Source of the DNA: Myxococcales bacterium
GTDB lineage: Bacteria; Myxococcota_A; Polyangia; Polyangiales; Polyangiaceae
Reading direction: 5' to 3'
DNA length: 64,000 nucleotides
NCBI GenBank assembly: GCA_016706225.1
Contig: JADJKB010000013.1
Location: forward strand, 124,001 to 188,000
A program made the position numbers and the translations under genes. Below the pieces are notes generated by a model. It worked only from the letters and a program-made list of their open reading frames with translations. It ran no database searches and was not told the DNA's origin. Shown piece after piece: positions 1-9,897 of this stretch; positions within the stretch are counted from its first letter, which is position 1, and each line of letters starts with the position of its first letter.

Positions 1-479
1 AGTTCAGGCTGCAGAGCAAGCACATCGCGGCGGCGATGGACTCCAACGAGAACTCGACGCTCGCCGGCGGCAGCATCACGCGCGCCGTGGCGGTCAGCGG
101 CGACGCCGCGGCGACCGTGGCACGGCTCAAGGCCGCCGAGGAAGACGGCAAGAGACTCAGCGAAGACGACCAGCGCCGGTTGCTCAACATCAAGAAGGGG
201 CGTGATCCCGAGTACGGCATTACGGTGCGACGGGGAGCGAAGAACTTCGAGCTCCGGGACGTGCCCTGGATCCAGTATTTCGCGGCCGGCTACGCGCTGC
301 ACGGCGCCTACTGGCACGACGTGTTTGGCATCCCGCGCAGCCACGGCTGCATCAATCTGGCTCCCGTCGATGCGCGGCTGGTCTTTCGCTGGACCGACCC
401 TCCGCTGCCGGAGGGCTGGCACGGCATCAACGTCGGGCCGGACATGGGGCAGGGGACCGCCGTCTACGTCCACGAGTGA
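1..479 (+). CDS. L,D-transpeptidase (YkuD fold), C-terminal part
   Basis: The frame is open from base 3 with no stop upstream, so the true start lies left of the window and only about the last 158 residues are seen. The catalytic block of the YkuD family is present: HGAYWHDVFG, then IPRSHGCINL, with the catalytic Cys codon at 348-350 and its conserved His at 342-344, followed by VDARLVFRW and the usual short C-terminal strand region. Enzymes of this family act in the cell envelope and form 3-3 peptidoglycan cross-links or attach proteins to diaminopimelate. An ATG at 36 is in frame but falls inside the fold, so it is probably not the start. Which L,D-transpeptidase subtype this is cannot be told from the fragment. 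Confidence 0.85.
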   Translation, partial: FRLQSKHIAAAMDSNENSTLAGGSITRAVAVSGDAAATVARLKAAEEDGKRLSEDDQRRLLNIKKGRDPEYGITVRRGAKNFELRDVPWIQYFAAGYALHGAYWHDVFGIPRSHGCINLAPVDARLVFRWTDPPLPEGWHGINVGPDMGQGTAVYVHE

Positions 480-629
480 CGGGCGCTGGAGGCGGCTCGC
501 GCTTGGGCGACAAATCGCGGCGATTCGCCCTCGGTCACCCTCGGCTCGGGCCACGCCGGGCGGGCGCGCCGGTCGTATGCGGCCGCTAGCACTCGCCCGA
601 TCGGAGGAGCTGAGCTATCAGACACGGCG

Positions 630-1802
630 ATGGGTGCACTGCGCTTCCGGCTCTTCGGCTTCCCGGTGGAAATCCAGATCGGGTTCTGGCTGCTGGCCCT
701 GATCATCGGCCTGCGCCCCGGGCGGCCTTGGACCGACGCGGTGTTGTGGCTGGTCATCATCTTCGTCTCCATCATGGTCCACGAGCTGGGGCACGCTTTC
801 GCGGCACGGGCCTACGGCCAAACCCCGAGCATCGCCCTGCACATGCTGGGCGGCGTGACGTCCTGGTCGGCCACGCATGACCTGGGCAAGAAACGGCGCA
901 TTCTGGTCACCCTCGCCGGGCCGGGCGCCGGCTTCGCCCTCGGGTTCGCGGCGTACGCGGCGCTGGTCGGCGTGACGCGACTGGTGGGCACCGCGCCGAA
1001 AGAAGCCCCCTGGGTCGAGGCGCTGGCGCTCCTGGCTTTTGCCAACGTGTTCTGGAGCGTGATCAACCTGCTGCCGGTGCTGCCCTTCGACGGCGGGCAG
1101 GTGCTCGCGACCGCGCTCGGACCCGAGCGGCGCAAACTCTTCGCGACGGTCTCGCTGATCTTCGGGGTCGTGACGACCATCGTTCTTTATCGAATGGGTT
1201 CGCTGTTCGGGGCGCTGCTCTTTGGCATGGGAGGCATCTCGAACTTCATGTCCGCGATGCAAGAACAACCCGCGGAGGCGGCGGGCCGCTTGCCGCCCGA
1301 CGCGGTGAAAGAGCTGCTCGACGAGGCCAAGCGCGCGCTCGATGGCTCGGATGGCGCCCGCGCGGCGACGCTGGCGGGCGCCGCGCTCGAGACCAGCCGC
1401 GTGCCGGCTGAACGCAAGCTGGCAGTGGAGCTCCTGGCCTGGGCTGCGCTGGCAACTGGCGACGTCGCCCGCGCCCGAGACCTGGTTCGCCTCTCCAAGG
1501 GCACCCTCGACCCCTACGTCGAGGCGGCAGTGGCGGAGGCCGACGGGGGGCGGGACCACGCGATCCGGCTACTGACCGCGCTCCGACTGCAGGGCGACGC
1601 CCGCGTCGAGGTGGCCGCGACCTTGGTGAGGCTGCAGCTCGAGGCAGGCTCGACCCGGGGAGCCGCGGAGCTCACGCTCGAGATCGCCGAGCACGTCCCG
1701 GATGGGGATCTCGAGCGCATGGCGGAGCTGGCTTCCGCGGCGGGACTCGCGGATCTCGTGGAAGGTCTGCGCGCGAAACTGGCCGAGCGCAGCACCGCCT
1801 GA
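630..1802 (+). CDS. Site-2 protease family membrane metalloprotease (M50) with C-terminal helical repeats
   Basis: A 390-residue protein. The N-terminal half is an M50-type intramembrane zinc protease: hydrophobic helices flank the zinc motif HELGH at residues 51-55, and the third ligand motif NLLPVLPFDGGQV carries Asp154. About five membrane segments are visible up to residue 215. The C-terminal 170 residues are soluble, Ala-rich and helical, and look like TPR-type repeats (ELLDEAKRALDGSDGARAAT), so they may recruit a substrate or partner. There is no PDZ domain, unlike RseP; the core resembles the short SpoIVFB-like or rhomboid-independent S2P group. It stands alone, 150 bp after the transpeptidase. 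The substrate is unknown. Confidence 0.85.
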   Translation: MGALRFRLFGFPVEIQIGFWLLALIIGLRPGRPWTDAVLWLVIIFVSIMVHELGHAFAARAYGQTPSIALHMLGGVTSWSATHDLGKKRRILVTLAGPGAGFALGFAAYAALVGVTRLVGTAPKEAPWVEALALLAFANVFWSVINLLPVLPFDGGQVLATALGPERRKLFATVSLIFGVVTTIVLYRMGSLFGALLFGMGGISNFMSAMQEQPAEAAGRLPPDAVKELLDEAKRALDGSDGARAATLAGAALETSRVPAERKLAVELLAWAALATGDVARARDLVRLSKGTLDPYVEAAVAEADGGRDHAIRLLTALRLQGDARVEVAATLVRLQLEAGSTRGAAELTLEIAEHVPDGDLERMAELASAAGLADLVEGLRAKLAERSTA

Positions 1803-1981
1803 GCCGAGCATCGGGTCGAGTTGCGGCGTACTGGTGGGGCGCGAACGAGCGCGGCCGCAGGCCTCGTCGAGAGCGGTAGGCGGAGGCCAGACTCGGCGGC
1901 ACGACGGATGCACTGGCTCCAATCATGTCCGGGAATTTGGTTGGGTCACCCGAGCGCTGCGACCATGTAGGTGGAGGTCGT

Positions 1982-2959
1982 ATGAGTCGGCATCTCTTGG
2001 CGGGGTTCTTGGTGGTGGCGGGAAGCTTCTTGAGCCAAGGGGCTGGAGTCATTGTGGATTCGGCAGCGTATGCCAGCCGCAGCGCGATCCCGAGCTTCGC
2101 CGAAGCGGCTCCTCTGGGCACCGCCGACCCCTACCAGGGAGCGATGGACGACCGTCACGCGCCTCGTCACACGCCGCGTAACAGCGTCACCCGTGCGGGG
2201 TTCGACGTGAACGTTGCGCCCACCCCTGACAGCCCCGTCGCGGGGGCGCCGCCCGGTGCGGTGGCGCAGAGCGGCAAGGCCTGCCCGCCCGAGATGGTCA
2301 CCGTGGAAGGCGACTACTGCACCGACGTGCGCCACAACTGCGTGAAGTGGCTCGACGACCCGGCGCTGCCGTACGCGCGCTGCGGCGAATACGAGCCGAA
2401 AGCGACGTGTGTTGGCGAGCGCGTGAAGATGAACTTCTGCATGGATCGGCACGAGTACACAAAACCCGGCGAACAGCTGCCGATGAACCAGGCGAGCTTC
2501 GTGATCGCCAGTGACACCTGCAAGGGCATCGGCAAGCGGATCTGCACCGAAGACGAGTGGAATTTCGCCTGCGAGGGCGAAGAAATGCGGCCCTATCCCT
2601 ACGGCTGGACGCGCGAAGCCAAGTGCAACCAGGACCGCCCGAAGGAAGAGCTCTACGACGCGAACAACAAGCAGTACCAGGTGCTCGCCGACCGCCGCAT
2701 GCCCAACGGCGGCAATCCCGAGTGTGTGAGCCCGTTCGGCGTCTACGACATGGCGGGCAACCTGGACGAGCCGGTTCTGCGCGAGAGCCAGCGCTACAAC
2801 TACCCCTACCGCAACGGGCTGAAGGGCGGCTGGTGGATGCCGGCCCGCAACCGCTGTCGCCCGGCCACGACCAAACACGACGACCACTACAAGGACATCC
2901 AGGTCGGCGTGCGCTGCTGCTCCGACGCCCCAGGCGCCTCGGTGGGCGCGCACGGTTGA
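1982..2959 (+). CDS. SUMF1/formylglycine-enzyme-fold exported protein (paralogue 1)
   Basis: I start the gene at ATG 1982 because GGAGG lies at 1973-1977; an upstream in-frame start at 1925 would spoil the signal peptide. Residues 1-25 form a signal peptide (LLAGFLVVAGSFLSQGAG). A Cys-rich SUMF1-type domain begins with CPPEMVTVEGDYC and carries FCMDRHEYTKPGE, KRICTEDEWNFACEGEEMRPYPYG, FGVYDMAGNLDEPV and the end motif GVRCCSD. These are hallmarks of the formylglycine-generating-enzyme fold, but the many cysteines resemble the myxobacterial lipoprotein branch rather than the sulfatase-activating enzyme. It is a clear tandem paralogue of the gene at 3107. The function is probably structural or ligand-binding at the cell surface; enzymatic activity is not supported. 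Confidence 0.82.
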   Translation: MSRHLLAGFLVVAGSFLSQGAGVIVDSAAYASRSAIPSFAEAAPLGTADPYQGAMDDRHAPRHTPRNSVTRAGFDVNVAPTPDSPVAGAPPGAVAQSGKACPPEMVTVEGDYCTDVRHNCVKWLDDPALPYARCGEYEPKATCVGERVKMNFCMDRHEYTKPGEQLPMNQASFVIASDTCKGIGKRICTEDEWNFACEGEEMRPYPYGWTREAKCNQDRPKEELYDANNKQYQVLADRRMPNGGNPECVSPFGVYDMAGNLDEPVLRESQRYNYPYRNGLKGGWWMPARNRCRPATTKHDDHYKDIQVGVRCCSDAPGASVGAHG

Positions 2960-3106
2960 GCGGCAGGTGGGTTAGCGCACAGCCTGAGATGTGAAGGCAA
3001 AGCGGCCGAAATCGCAGCTTTGTCTGGGATGGGCAGAGATTCCGACCGGGCGGCCGGCGAACAATGCGCTTGACGCACCCGCGTTCCCCTGAGATTCAAA
3101 GACGGC

Positions 3107-3940
3107 GTGAGACGCCTCCCCACCGCCGGCGTGATGGGCGCAGCCTTGCTGCTGCTCGTCGCCTGTAACCGACGCGACGCGGCTCAACCGCAGGCGGTCG
3201 ACGAGGTGGGCTCCGTCCCGATGCTGGCGCAGTCTCCCACGCTCGCCTCGCTGCTGCCCGCAACGGTCAACTTGGTCGACCTCGCCCGGCCGGCCGAACC
3301 GAAAGCCTGTGGCGCGGGCATGGTGCTGGTCGAGGGGGAGTATTGCCCGGAGGTCGAGCAGCGGTGCCTCAAGTACATGGATCCGCCGGGCCGCTTCGAG
3401 TTCTTCCGCTGCGCGGAGTACGCACAGCCCGCGAGGTGCCTCTCGCCCAAGAAGAAGATGCGGTTCTGCATGGACCGGTCCGAATACGTGAAGCCCGGTG
3501 AGACGCTGCCTGCGAACGACCAGAGCTGGACGGATGGGGACCGGACCTGCCGCGGGCTGGGCAAGCGGATGTGCATGGAGAGCGAGTACAACTTCGCCTG
3601 CGAGGGTGAGGAGATGCGCCCGTACCCCTACGGTTTCAAGCGCGACGCCTCCGCCTGCAACGCGGACCACACGGACGTCGTCTCGCCCGAGGGCAAGCTG
3701 CGAGACATGCGCGTGACGGCGGACGAGTACCCGCGCTGTGAGAGCCCGTTCGGGGTCAAACACCTCGCCGGTAACCTCGAAGAGTTCGTCAGCATCGACA
3801 ACTCGACCCCGGTGCGACCGGCCATGAAGGGCGCCTACTGGCAGCCCAGCCGGAACTTCTGCCGCGCCGCTCAGACCGCGCACGACCGCTACTATCACGG
3901 GACCGAGACCGGTTTCCGCTGTTGCTCTGACGCCAAGTGA
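3107..3940 (+). CDS. SUMF1/formylglycine-enzyme-fold lipoprotein (paralogue 2)
   Basis: A GTG start at 3107 gives a 277-residue protein with a short lipoprotein signal (MGAALLLLVAC, lipobox LVAC). The mature protein follows paralogue 1 block by block: CGAGMVLVEGEYCPE, RFCMDRSEYVKPGE, GKRMCMESEYNFACEGEEM, RPYPYGFKRD, FGVKHLAGNLEEFV and GFRCCSD. The cysteine positions are largely conserved between the two, which suggests a shared disulfide pattern in the periplasm or at the surface. The 147-bp gap to the previous gene contains no visible terminator, so co-transcription is possible. No catalytic role can be assigned. It ends 20 bp from the convergent argB stop. Confidence 0.82.
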   Translation: MRRLPTAGVMGAALLLLVACNRRDAAQPQAVDEVGSVPMLAQSPTLASLLPATVNLVDLARPAEPKACGAGMVLVEGEYCPEVEQRCLKYMDPPGRFEFFRCAEYAQPARCLSPKKKMRFCMDRSEYVKPGETLPANDQSWTDGDRTCRGLGKRMCMESEYNFACEGEEMRPYPYGFKRDASACNADHTDVVSPEGKLRDMRVTADEYPRCESPFGVKHLAGNLEEFVSIDNSTPVRPAMKGAYWQPSRNFCRAAQTAHDRYYHGTETGFRCCSDAK

Positions 3941-3960
3941 CCCGCGGCGCGAGCCCGCCG

Positions 3961-4760
3961 TCAGGCGACGAGCAGGGTGCCGACGCTGCCGGGTTGGGCC
4001 GCGGCCTGCGCCAAGCCGCCGTTCAATAAGTGCACGCGGGGCACGCCGGCCTCGAGCGCGACGACGGACTCCTCCAGCTTGGGGATCATGCCGCCCCGAA
4101 CCACCCCCTCGGCGATCAGCTGCCGAGCGCGCTCGATACTGAGCTGGGGAAAACGGCTGGCCGGATCGTTCCGGTCCGCGAGCACACCCGGCACGTCCAT
4201 CAGCGCCATCAGATCCGAGGCGCCGAGCGCGACGGCCACGCGGGTCGCCACGATGTCGGCGTTGATGTTGAAGACGCGCCCGGCGGAGTCGGCGCCGAGG
4301 CACGCCAGGACCGGCAGGTAGCCCGCGCCCCCGAGCAGGTCGAGCAACCCGACGTCGAAGCCAGCCACGTCGCCGACGTGACCCAAGTCGATCGGGTCGG
4401 GGCCTGCACCGCTGTAAATCCGCGGAGGACGCTGGGTGGCTCGGATGACCGAGCTCGACGCGCCATGCAGGCCGACGGGTTTGGCGCCCGCAGCCAGGAG
4501 CGCCGCGCACAAGTCGACGTTCGCTTGCCCTGCCACCGCCATCTTGATGGCTTCTAGGGCGAGCGCATCCGTCACGCGCCGGCCGCCGACGATGTTCGGC
4601 GTCTGGCCGAGGCTTTTCTGTAGGGCGGTCGTCTGCGGTCCGCCGCCGTGCACCACGACCACCCGCCGCGAGCGCGCGAGCTCTGCCAGCTCACTGGCGA
4701 CCGAGCCGAGCTCACTGCCCCGGATGACCTCGCCGCCGAGCTTGACGACGATGCGCTCGG

Positions 4761-4764
<4 letters not shown>
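3961..4764 (-). CDS. argB: Acetylglutamate kinase
   Basis: A 267-residue amino-acid kinase. The N-terminus VKLGGEVIRGSE is the phosphate-binding strand and loop with the conserved Lys, VVHGGGPQTTAL is the second glycine loop, GGRRVTDALALEAI binds N-acetylglutamate, and NINADIVATRVAVALGA plus MDVPGVL form the nucleotide half. It phosphorylates N-acetylglutamate, step 2 of arginine synthesis. The GTG start at 4764 overlaps the argC stop by four bases (GTGA), so the two are translated as a unit. The MAVAGQANVDL segment is a little unlike typical ArgB, so a LysZ-like role acting on a carrier protein is a remote alternative; no LysW-type carrier gene is seen nearby. Confidence 0.9.
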
Positions 4765-5810
<1,046 letters not shown>

Positions 5811-5894
5811 GGGGGCGGAAGTTAGCGTGCGGACCTGGGCTTGGCGAGTGGGGCATTGCCGAGGCGCCCAGGCCGCGGCTAGGCTCCCGCCGCC

Positions 5895-6308
5895 ATGCGC
5901 CGACTCGCCTTCGTTCTTGCCGCCGCCGCCTTTGTGTACGCGCTACCCGCCGCCGCCGAAGAGGCAGCCGCCCAGCCCAAGGCGCCCGGCACCGCGGCGC
6001 CCGCGGCGGACAAACCCGTCGAGGAAGCCGAGGCGCCGAAGGAGTCTCCGCTGCCGTTCGCGATGTTCATGTCGGGCGCCGGCGTCGGCACCGCGGCGGT
6101 CGGGGCGTACCTGGCCTTTGCGACCGACGATCTGGGCTCGAAGCGCCTGGGTGTTCCGCTGATGATCGCCGGCGGTCTCAGCGCCGCCGCGGGCGTGACG
6201 CTGATCGTGCTCTCGAGCAAGGAGCCGGCGAAGGTGGGACGGGCGCCGCGCCCGGTGCACACCCTGAGCTTGGGCCCCACGAGCGCGGCCTACAGCTTTC
6301 ACTTCTGA
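5895..6308 (+). CDS. Small exported or membrane protein of unknown function
   Basis: A 137-residue protein. Residues 1-22 are a signal peptide (LAFVLAAAAFVYALPAAA). An Ala/Pro/Glu-rich linker follows, then two hydrophobic stretches (MSGAGVGTAAVGAYLAFA and MIAGGLSAAAGVTLIVL) separated by a short charged loop, and a C-terminal tail ending in Phe (YSFHF). The paired helices after a low-complexity linker recur in the last third of the protein at 53179, so this may be a small relative of that myxobacterial type. No catalytic motif is visible. It is transcribed away from argC and ends 55 bp from the convergent gene at 6364. Confidence 0.6.
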   Translation: MRRLAFVLAAAAFVYALPAAAEEAAAQPKAPGTAAPAADKPVEEAEAPKESPLPFAMFMSGAGVGTAAVGAYLAFATDDLGSKRLGVPLMIAGGLSAAAGVTLIVLSSKEPAKVGRAPRPVHTLSLGPTSAAYSFHF

Positions 6309-6363
6309 TTCGGCTTTCGCGCTTTCGAGCGAAACACGAAGGCTCAGCCGCGGCCGGCAGCGG

Positions 6364-8091
6364 TCAGTCTTTTTCCTGGCCGCTCAGCTTGATCGGGATC
6401 CACAGCGTGCGGATCTTCACCAGATCACCGCGGCGTGTGTAGCCCGCGAGACCATACAGCACGTTCCACCAGTGACCGTCGGGGGTCTCGCCGTAGCTGA
6501 AGGCGGGGAAGACGTGGATCTCCCAGTCCAGGCCGTTCGAGAGCTTCTTCTCGTGGTAATAAACGTTGCCGACCAGCTGAGCCACGCTGTCACGATCGCT
6601 GAAGCGCCAGTAGATCGGGAAACCCACCGTCGCGCGGGAGTCCCGCCCGACGAAGTCCCAGAAGAACGGCGCGACGACGGTGTGTGAGCTGTGGCCGTTG
6701 CGTCCGAGATACAGAATCGGGTGAATGTTCGTCTCCCAGCCTCGGAGATCGGTCGTGTGCTGGAAGAACGGAGTGATCCAGGTGGTCTCACTCACGCCGT
6801 AACGCTTGAAGTGGCCCCAGAACGGGAAGAAGACCTGGTTGGACTCCCGGGGGCTCGTGCGCGAGTACAAAAACGGGAAAAAGAGCTTCTGATCGAGGCC
6901 GATGTCCGGGTCTTCGTAGTGCCAGTAGAGCGGCGTGATCATGTCGAGCTTGGTGCGCCCGCGATGGCGCGCGTAGCCCCAGGTCACGAACGTGCTCGCG
7001 CCATCCTCCGCCTTGGAGATCAGGTAGAACGGGTTCACGAACAGCGACGAGTTGCCCTTCCACCCGTAGTGGAAGAACGGGAGCAACGTCGTGTGCCGCT
7101 CGTTCGGTCCCCAGATGCTCCAGTACAGGGGCATCAAGTGGAAGATCTCCCGCTCCTGAGTGCGCTCGCGATAGTACGGCCCCCAGAGATTGACGTACGT
7201 CTCGGTGCGGTCGTTGTACTTGTAGTAGTGGAGCAGCGGCGGGATCAGCTCGTACTTGCTCTGCTCGGTCTGGCCGAAGAAATAGAAGGGCGCCACCCCG
7301 AAATCGAGGTCGTAGGCGGTGCGCGGATCGCACGATTTGCCGCCCTTCCAGGTGCAGAACATCGGCCCGACGAGGTTGAAACCACCCTGGCCGTCCGCGT
7401 CGGTGCGCGTATACGTGAGCAGCGGCGGGATGATGGTGTAGCCACCGTGTTTGCGCTTGCCCGTGAAGTAGAGCGGCGCCAACCAGTTGTCGCGCTCGCC
7501 GGGCGCAACTCGGTTTACATAAGGACCCACCACGGTGGTGCGGCTGCCAACCTTGAGGTCGCGCATGTTCCACACCAGAGGGAACAGCACGTCGTCGGCG
7601 CGCTCGGCGCTGCGGCGGTTGTAGTAGAGCCCGCCGTAGAGCGACGCGCGATCCACGACCTTGGGGGCCGTGGCTGACGGTTGGGTGCGCTCGGCCCAGA
7701 CCGGAAACGCCACGCGGAAGCGGTAGCCGCCGTTCTTTTCCGAGTAATACAGGCCCAGGAACTGGCGCTCGATCTGGCCGGTCTGGCCCTGCGCTTGGTC
7801 GTCGAGCTGGGTGCTCGTGCCGATCTTCTGTTTGATCTTCTTGCCGACCTTGAGCGGGTCTTTCGGCAGTCCGGGCTCACTGCCCGGCGGGAGCAGCGAG
7901 TCGCCGCCGCCCGCCGCGTGCATCTCGGGTGAGCCGGGCGGTGCCTTCGGCTGTGCGCCCTTCGGCTGCTGACCCGTGCCCATCGGCGCGATGCCGGGGC
8001 CGAACGGGTCTTGCGCGTGGGCTGGCCGCGCCAGTGCAACGACCGAAAGCGCGCACAGCACCAGCAACCAGAGGCAGCGGAGTCGGTTCAC
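6364..8091 (-). CDS. Secreted aromatic-rich repeat protein, unknown function
   Basis: A 575-residue protein from a GTG at 8091 that overlaps the hisS stop by four bases (GTGA). A signal peptide (LRCLWLLVLCALSVVALARPAHA) precedes a Pro/Gly-rich linker. From about residue 110 the sequence is a run of roughly 25-45-residue units rich in Phe, Tyr and Trp with the recurring pattern P-L/F-Y/F-W/F, for example PLYFTGKRKHGGYTIIPPLL, PFYFFGQTEQSKYELIPPLL, MPLYWSIWGPNERHTTLLPF, PFFWDFVGRDSRATVGFPIY. The alternating aromatic strands suggest a beta-barrel or beta-propeller at the outer membrane or surface. I do not recognise a named family. Its coupling to hisS is probably only positional. The product is not a tRNA-related enzyme. 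Confidence 0.75.
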   Translation of the reverse strand: MNRLRCLWLLVLCALSVVALARPAHAQDPFGPGIAPMGTGQQPKGAQPKAPPGSPEMHAAGGGDSLLPPGSEPGLPKDPLKVGKKIKQKIGTSTQLDDQAQGQTGQIERQFLGLYYSEKNGGYRFRVAFPVWAERTQPSATAPKVVDRASLYGGLYYNRRSAERADDVLFPLVWNMRDLKVGSRTTVVGPYVNRVAPGERDNWLAPLYFTGKRKHGGYTIIPPLLTYTRTDADGQGGFNLVGPMFCTWKGGKSCDPRTAYDLDFGVAPFYFFGQTEQSKYELIPPLLHYYKYNDRTETYVNLWGPYYRERTQEREIFHLMPLYWSIWGPNERHTTLLPFFHYGWKGNSSLFVNPFYLISKAEDGASTFVTWGYARHRGRTKLDMITPLYWHYEDPDIGLDQKLFFPFLYSRTSPRESNQVFFPFWGHFKRYGVSETTWITPFFQHTTDLRGWETNIHPILYLGRNGHSSHTVVAPFFWDFVGRDSRATVGFPIYWRFSDRDSVAQLVGNVYYHEKKLSNGLDWEIHVFPAFSYGETPDGHWWNVLYGLAGYTRRGDLVKIRTLWIPIKLSGQEKD

Positions 8092-9353
8092 ACGCCTCCG
8101 CCGGCCGCGGCGCCTGCGACCTTGGCGACCACGTCGCCGAGAGCGAGCGCCTCTTGGGAGTGCTCGACCAGATCCTTGAGCTGAACGACGCCTTGCTCGA
8201 GCTCGGCCTCGCCGATCACGATGCACCAGCGAGCTCCCAGGCCGTCGGCACGGCGCAGCATGCTCTTCAACGAGTTGCCGCGGCCGTCGACGTCGGCCCG
8301 CACGCCGGCTTTTCTCAGTGCCCGCCCGACCTTCAGGGCCTCCTCGATGGCGCGACCGCCGAGAGGTGCGACCGCACAGGTCGGGCGCTGGGCCAGGTCT
8401 CGCTTGCCGAGCGCCAGGAGGATGCGCTCTAGGCCCATGGCAAAACCAATCGCGGGCACCACCGGACCCCCGAGCTCGCGGATCATGCCGTCGTAACGAC
8501 CGCCGCCGCACAGGGTGTTTTGGGCGCCGAGCTCGCCCGCGCCGCTCTTCAGCTCGAACAAGGTGCGGGTGTAGTAATCGAGGCCGCGGATCAGCAGCGG
8601 ATCGACCGTGTACGGGGTCCCGAGGGCGTCCAGCTGGCGTCGCAGCGTGTCCCAGTGAGCCTGGTCGTCGGGCTCGAGCACGTCGAGCACGTTCGGCGCG
8701 TCCTCGCAGGCGGCCTGGTCACGGGGATCTTTCGAGTCGAGGATGCGCAGTGGGTTCACCTGCAGGCGAGTCCGCGCGTGGTCACTCAGCTCGTCGGCCT
8801 TGGGTTCGAGGAAAGCGAGCAGCGCCTGGCGGTACCGCTCGCGCGTCGCAGCGCCTCCGATGCTGCCGACGCTCGCCACCACGTCGGAGATGCCGAGCTC
8901 GCGGAACAGCCCGACGAGCATGTCGATCATCTCGGCGTCACACGCCGGCCCCGGATCGCCGAAGATCTCGCAGCCCGCCTGGTAGAACTGCCGGTAACGT
9001 CCACGCTGCGGACGTTCTGCCCGGAACATCGGCCCGAGGTAGTACCAACGGCTGATCGGCTCCTTGCCGTGCAGCTTGTGCTGCACGTAAGCCCGAGCCG
9101 CGCCGGCGGTTCCCTCGGGGCGCAAGGTCAGGGACTCGTCGTGCCGAAGGAAGGTGTACATCTCCTTCTCGACCACGTCGGTGGTCTCACCGATGGAGCG
9201 CACGAAGAGCTCGGTCCCCTCCACGATGGGGGTCCTGACCTCGCCGTAGCCGTGAAGCTCCGCCGTCTCCCGGAACGCCCGTTCGAGCGCGTGCCAGTGG
9301 GCGACTTCATCCGGCAGGATGTCGTTCATCCCCTTGACGGCGCGATAGCTCAT
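8088..9353 (-). CDS. hisS: Histidyl-tRNA synthetase
   Basis: A 421-residue class II aminoacyl-tRNA synthetase starting at ATG 9353 (MSYRAVKGMNDILPDE). Motif 2 is FRAERPQRGRYRQFYQAG, the histidine-binding HisA segment is LIRGLDYYTRTLFEL, and motif 3 is AIGFAMGLERILLAL. The C-terminal anticodon-binding domain (CAVAPLGGRAIEEALKVGRALR onward) is complete. The reading frame stays open far upstream of 9353, but that extension is antisense to ruvX and mltG and is not coding. The gene charges tRNA-His and overlaps the downstream secreted repeat protein by four bases. Confidence 0.95.
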   Translation of the reverse strand: MSYRAVKGMNDILPDEVAHWHALERAFRETAELHGYGEVRTPIVEGTELFVRSIGETTDVVEKEMYTFLRHDESLTLRPEGTAGAARAYVQHKLHGKEPISRWYYLGPMFRAERPQRGRYRQFYQAGCEIFGDPGPACDAEMIDMLVGLFRELGISDVVASVGSIGGAATRERYRQALLAFLEPKADELSDHARTRLQVNPLRILDSKDPRDQAACEDAPNVLDVLEPDDQAHWDTLRRQLDALGTPYTVDPLLIRGLDYYTRTLFELKSGAGELGAQNTLCGGGRYDGMIRELGGPVVPAIGFAMGLERILLALGKRDLAQRPTCAVAPLGGRAIEEALKVGRALRKAGVRADVDGRGNSLKSMLRRADGLGARWCIVIGEAELEQGVVQLKDLVEHSQEALALGDVVAKVAGAAAGGGV

Positions 9354-9477
9354 GAACGGTTCCTGGGGTGGGCTCCCCCGCGTTTTCGCCTCGCGCTTAT
9401 GCTCGGATGAGGGGGTAGGGTCAAGGTCTCTGAGCGAAATCGAGCACATGGCGCCGCGCGTGATAGAACCTCCGGCG

Positions 9478-9897
9478 ATGCGCGCGGCTGCCATCGATCT
9501 GGGGACCGTCCGGGTCGGCCTCGCCGTGGCGGACGACCTCGGCGTCCTGGCGCACCCCAGGCCGTTCTTGAACGGGCGAGACCGGCCCGCGTTGTTGAAA
9601 GAGCTGAGCCGGATGGCGCGCGAGGACGCCATCGAGCACTTCGTGGTTGGGCTGCCCCGGCGCCTGGACGGTCGGGAGGGGCCGGAAGCGCGCCGCGCCC
9701 GGCAGTTCGCCGAGAAGCTCCGGGCTGCCTCGGGCGTTAGCGTGGAATTGATGGACGAGTGGCTGAGCACCAAGGAGGCCTCGGCCCGCCTGCGTGAGCG
9801 GGGCGTCAAGGCCAAGGAGGCGCGGCAGCTGATCGACAGCGAAGCAGCCGCCGTGCTGCTGCAGAGCTGGCTCGACGGGAGACGCGAGCGCTCGTGA
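9478..9897 (+). CDS. ruvX: YqgF/RuvX-type Holliday junction resolvase-like nuclease
   Basis: I start the gene at ATG 9478, giving 139 residues, the usual RuvX length; an in-frame ATG lies upstream at 9448. The RNase H-like core is clear: AAAIDLGTVRVGLAVADD with the first acidic residue, VVGLPRRLDGREGPEARRA, VELMDEWLSTKEA with the second, and the C-terminal IDSEAAAVLLQSWLDG. Family members take part in 16S rRNA 5' end maturation and are proposed to resolve Holliday junctions. The stop overlaps the mltG start by four bases (GTGA); ruvX-mltG pairing is common in bacteria. Confidence 0.9.
   Translation: MRAAAIDLGTVRVGLAVADDLGVLAHPRPFLNGRDRPALLKELSRMAREDAIEHFVVGLPRRLDGREGPEARRARQFAEKLRAASGVSVELMDEWLSTKEASARLRERGVKAKEARQLIDSEAAAVLLQSWLDGRRERS

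Noticed and set aside
618..1559. Minus-strand open frame over the M50 protease
   Set aside because: Antisense shadow; the plus-strand protein has a clear HELGH zinc motif.
6309..6363. Hairpin TTTCGC...GCGAAA between convergent genes
   Set aside because: Six pairs with an eight-base loop and no T-run; too weak to name as a terminator.
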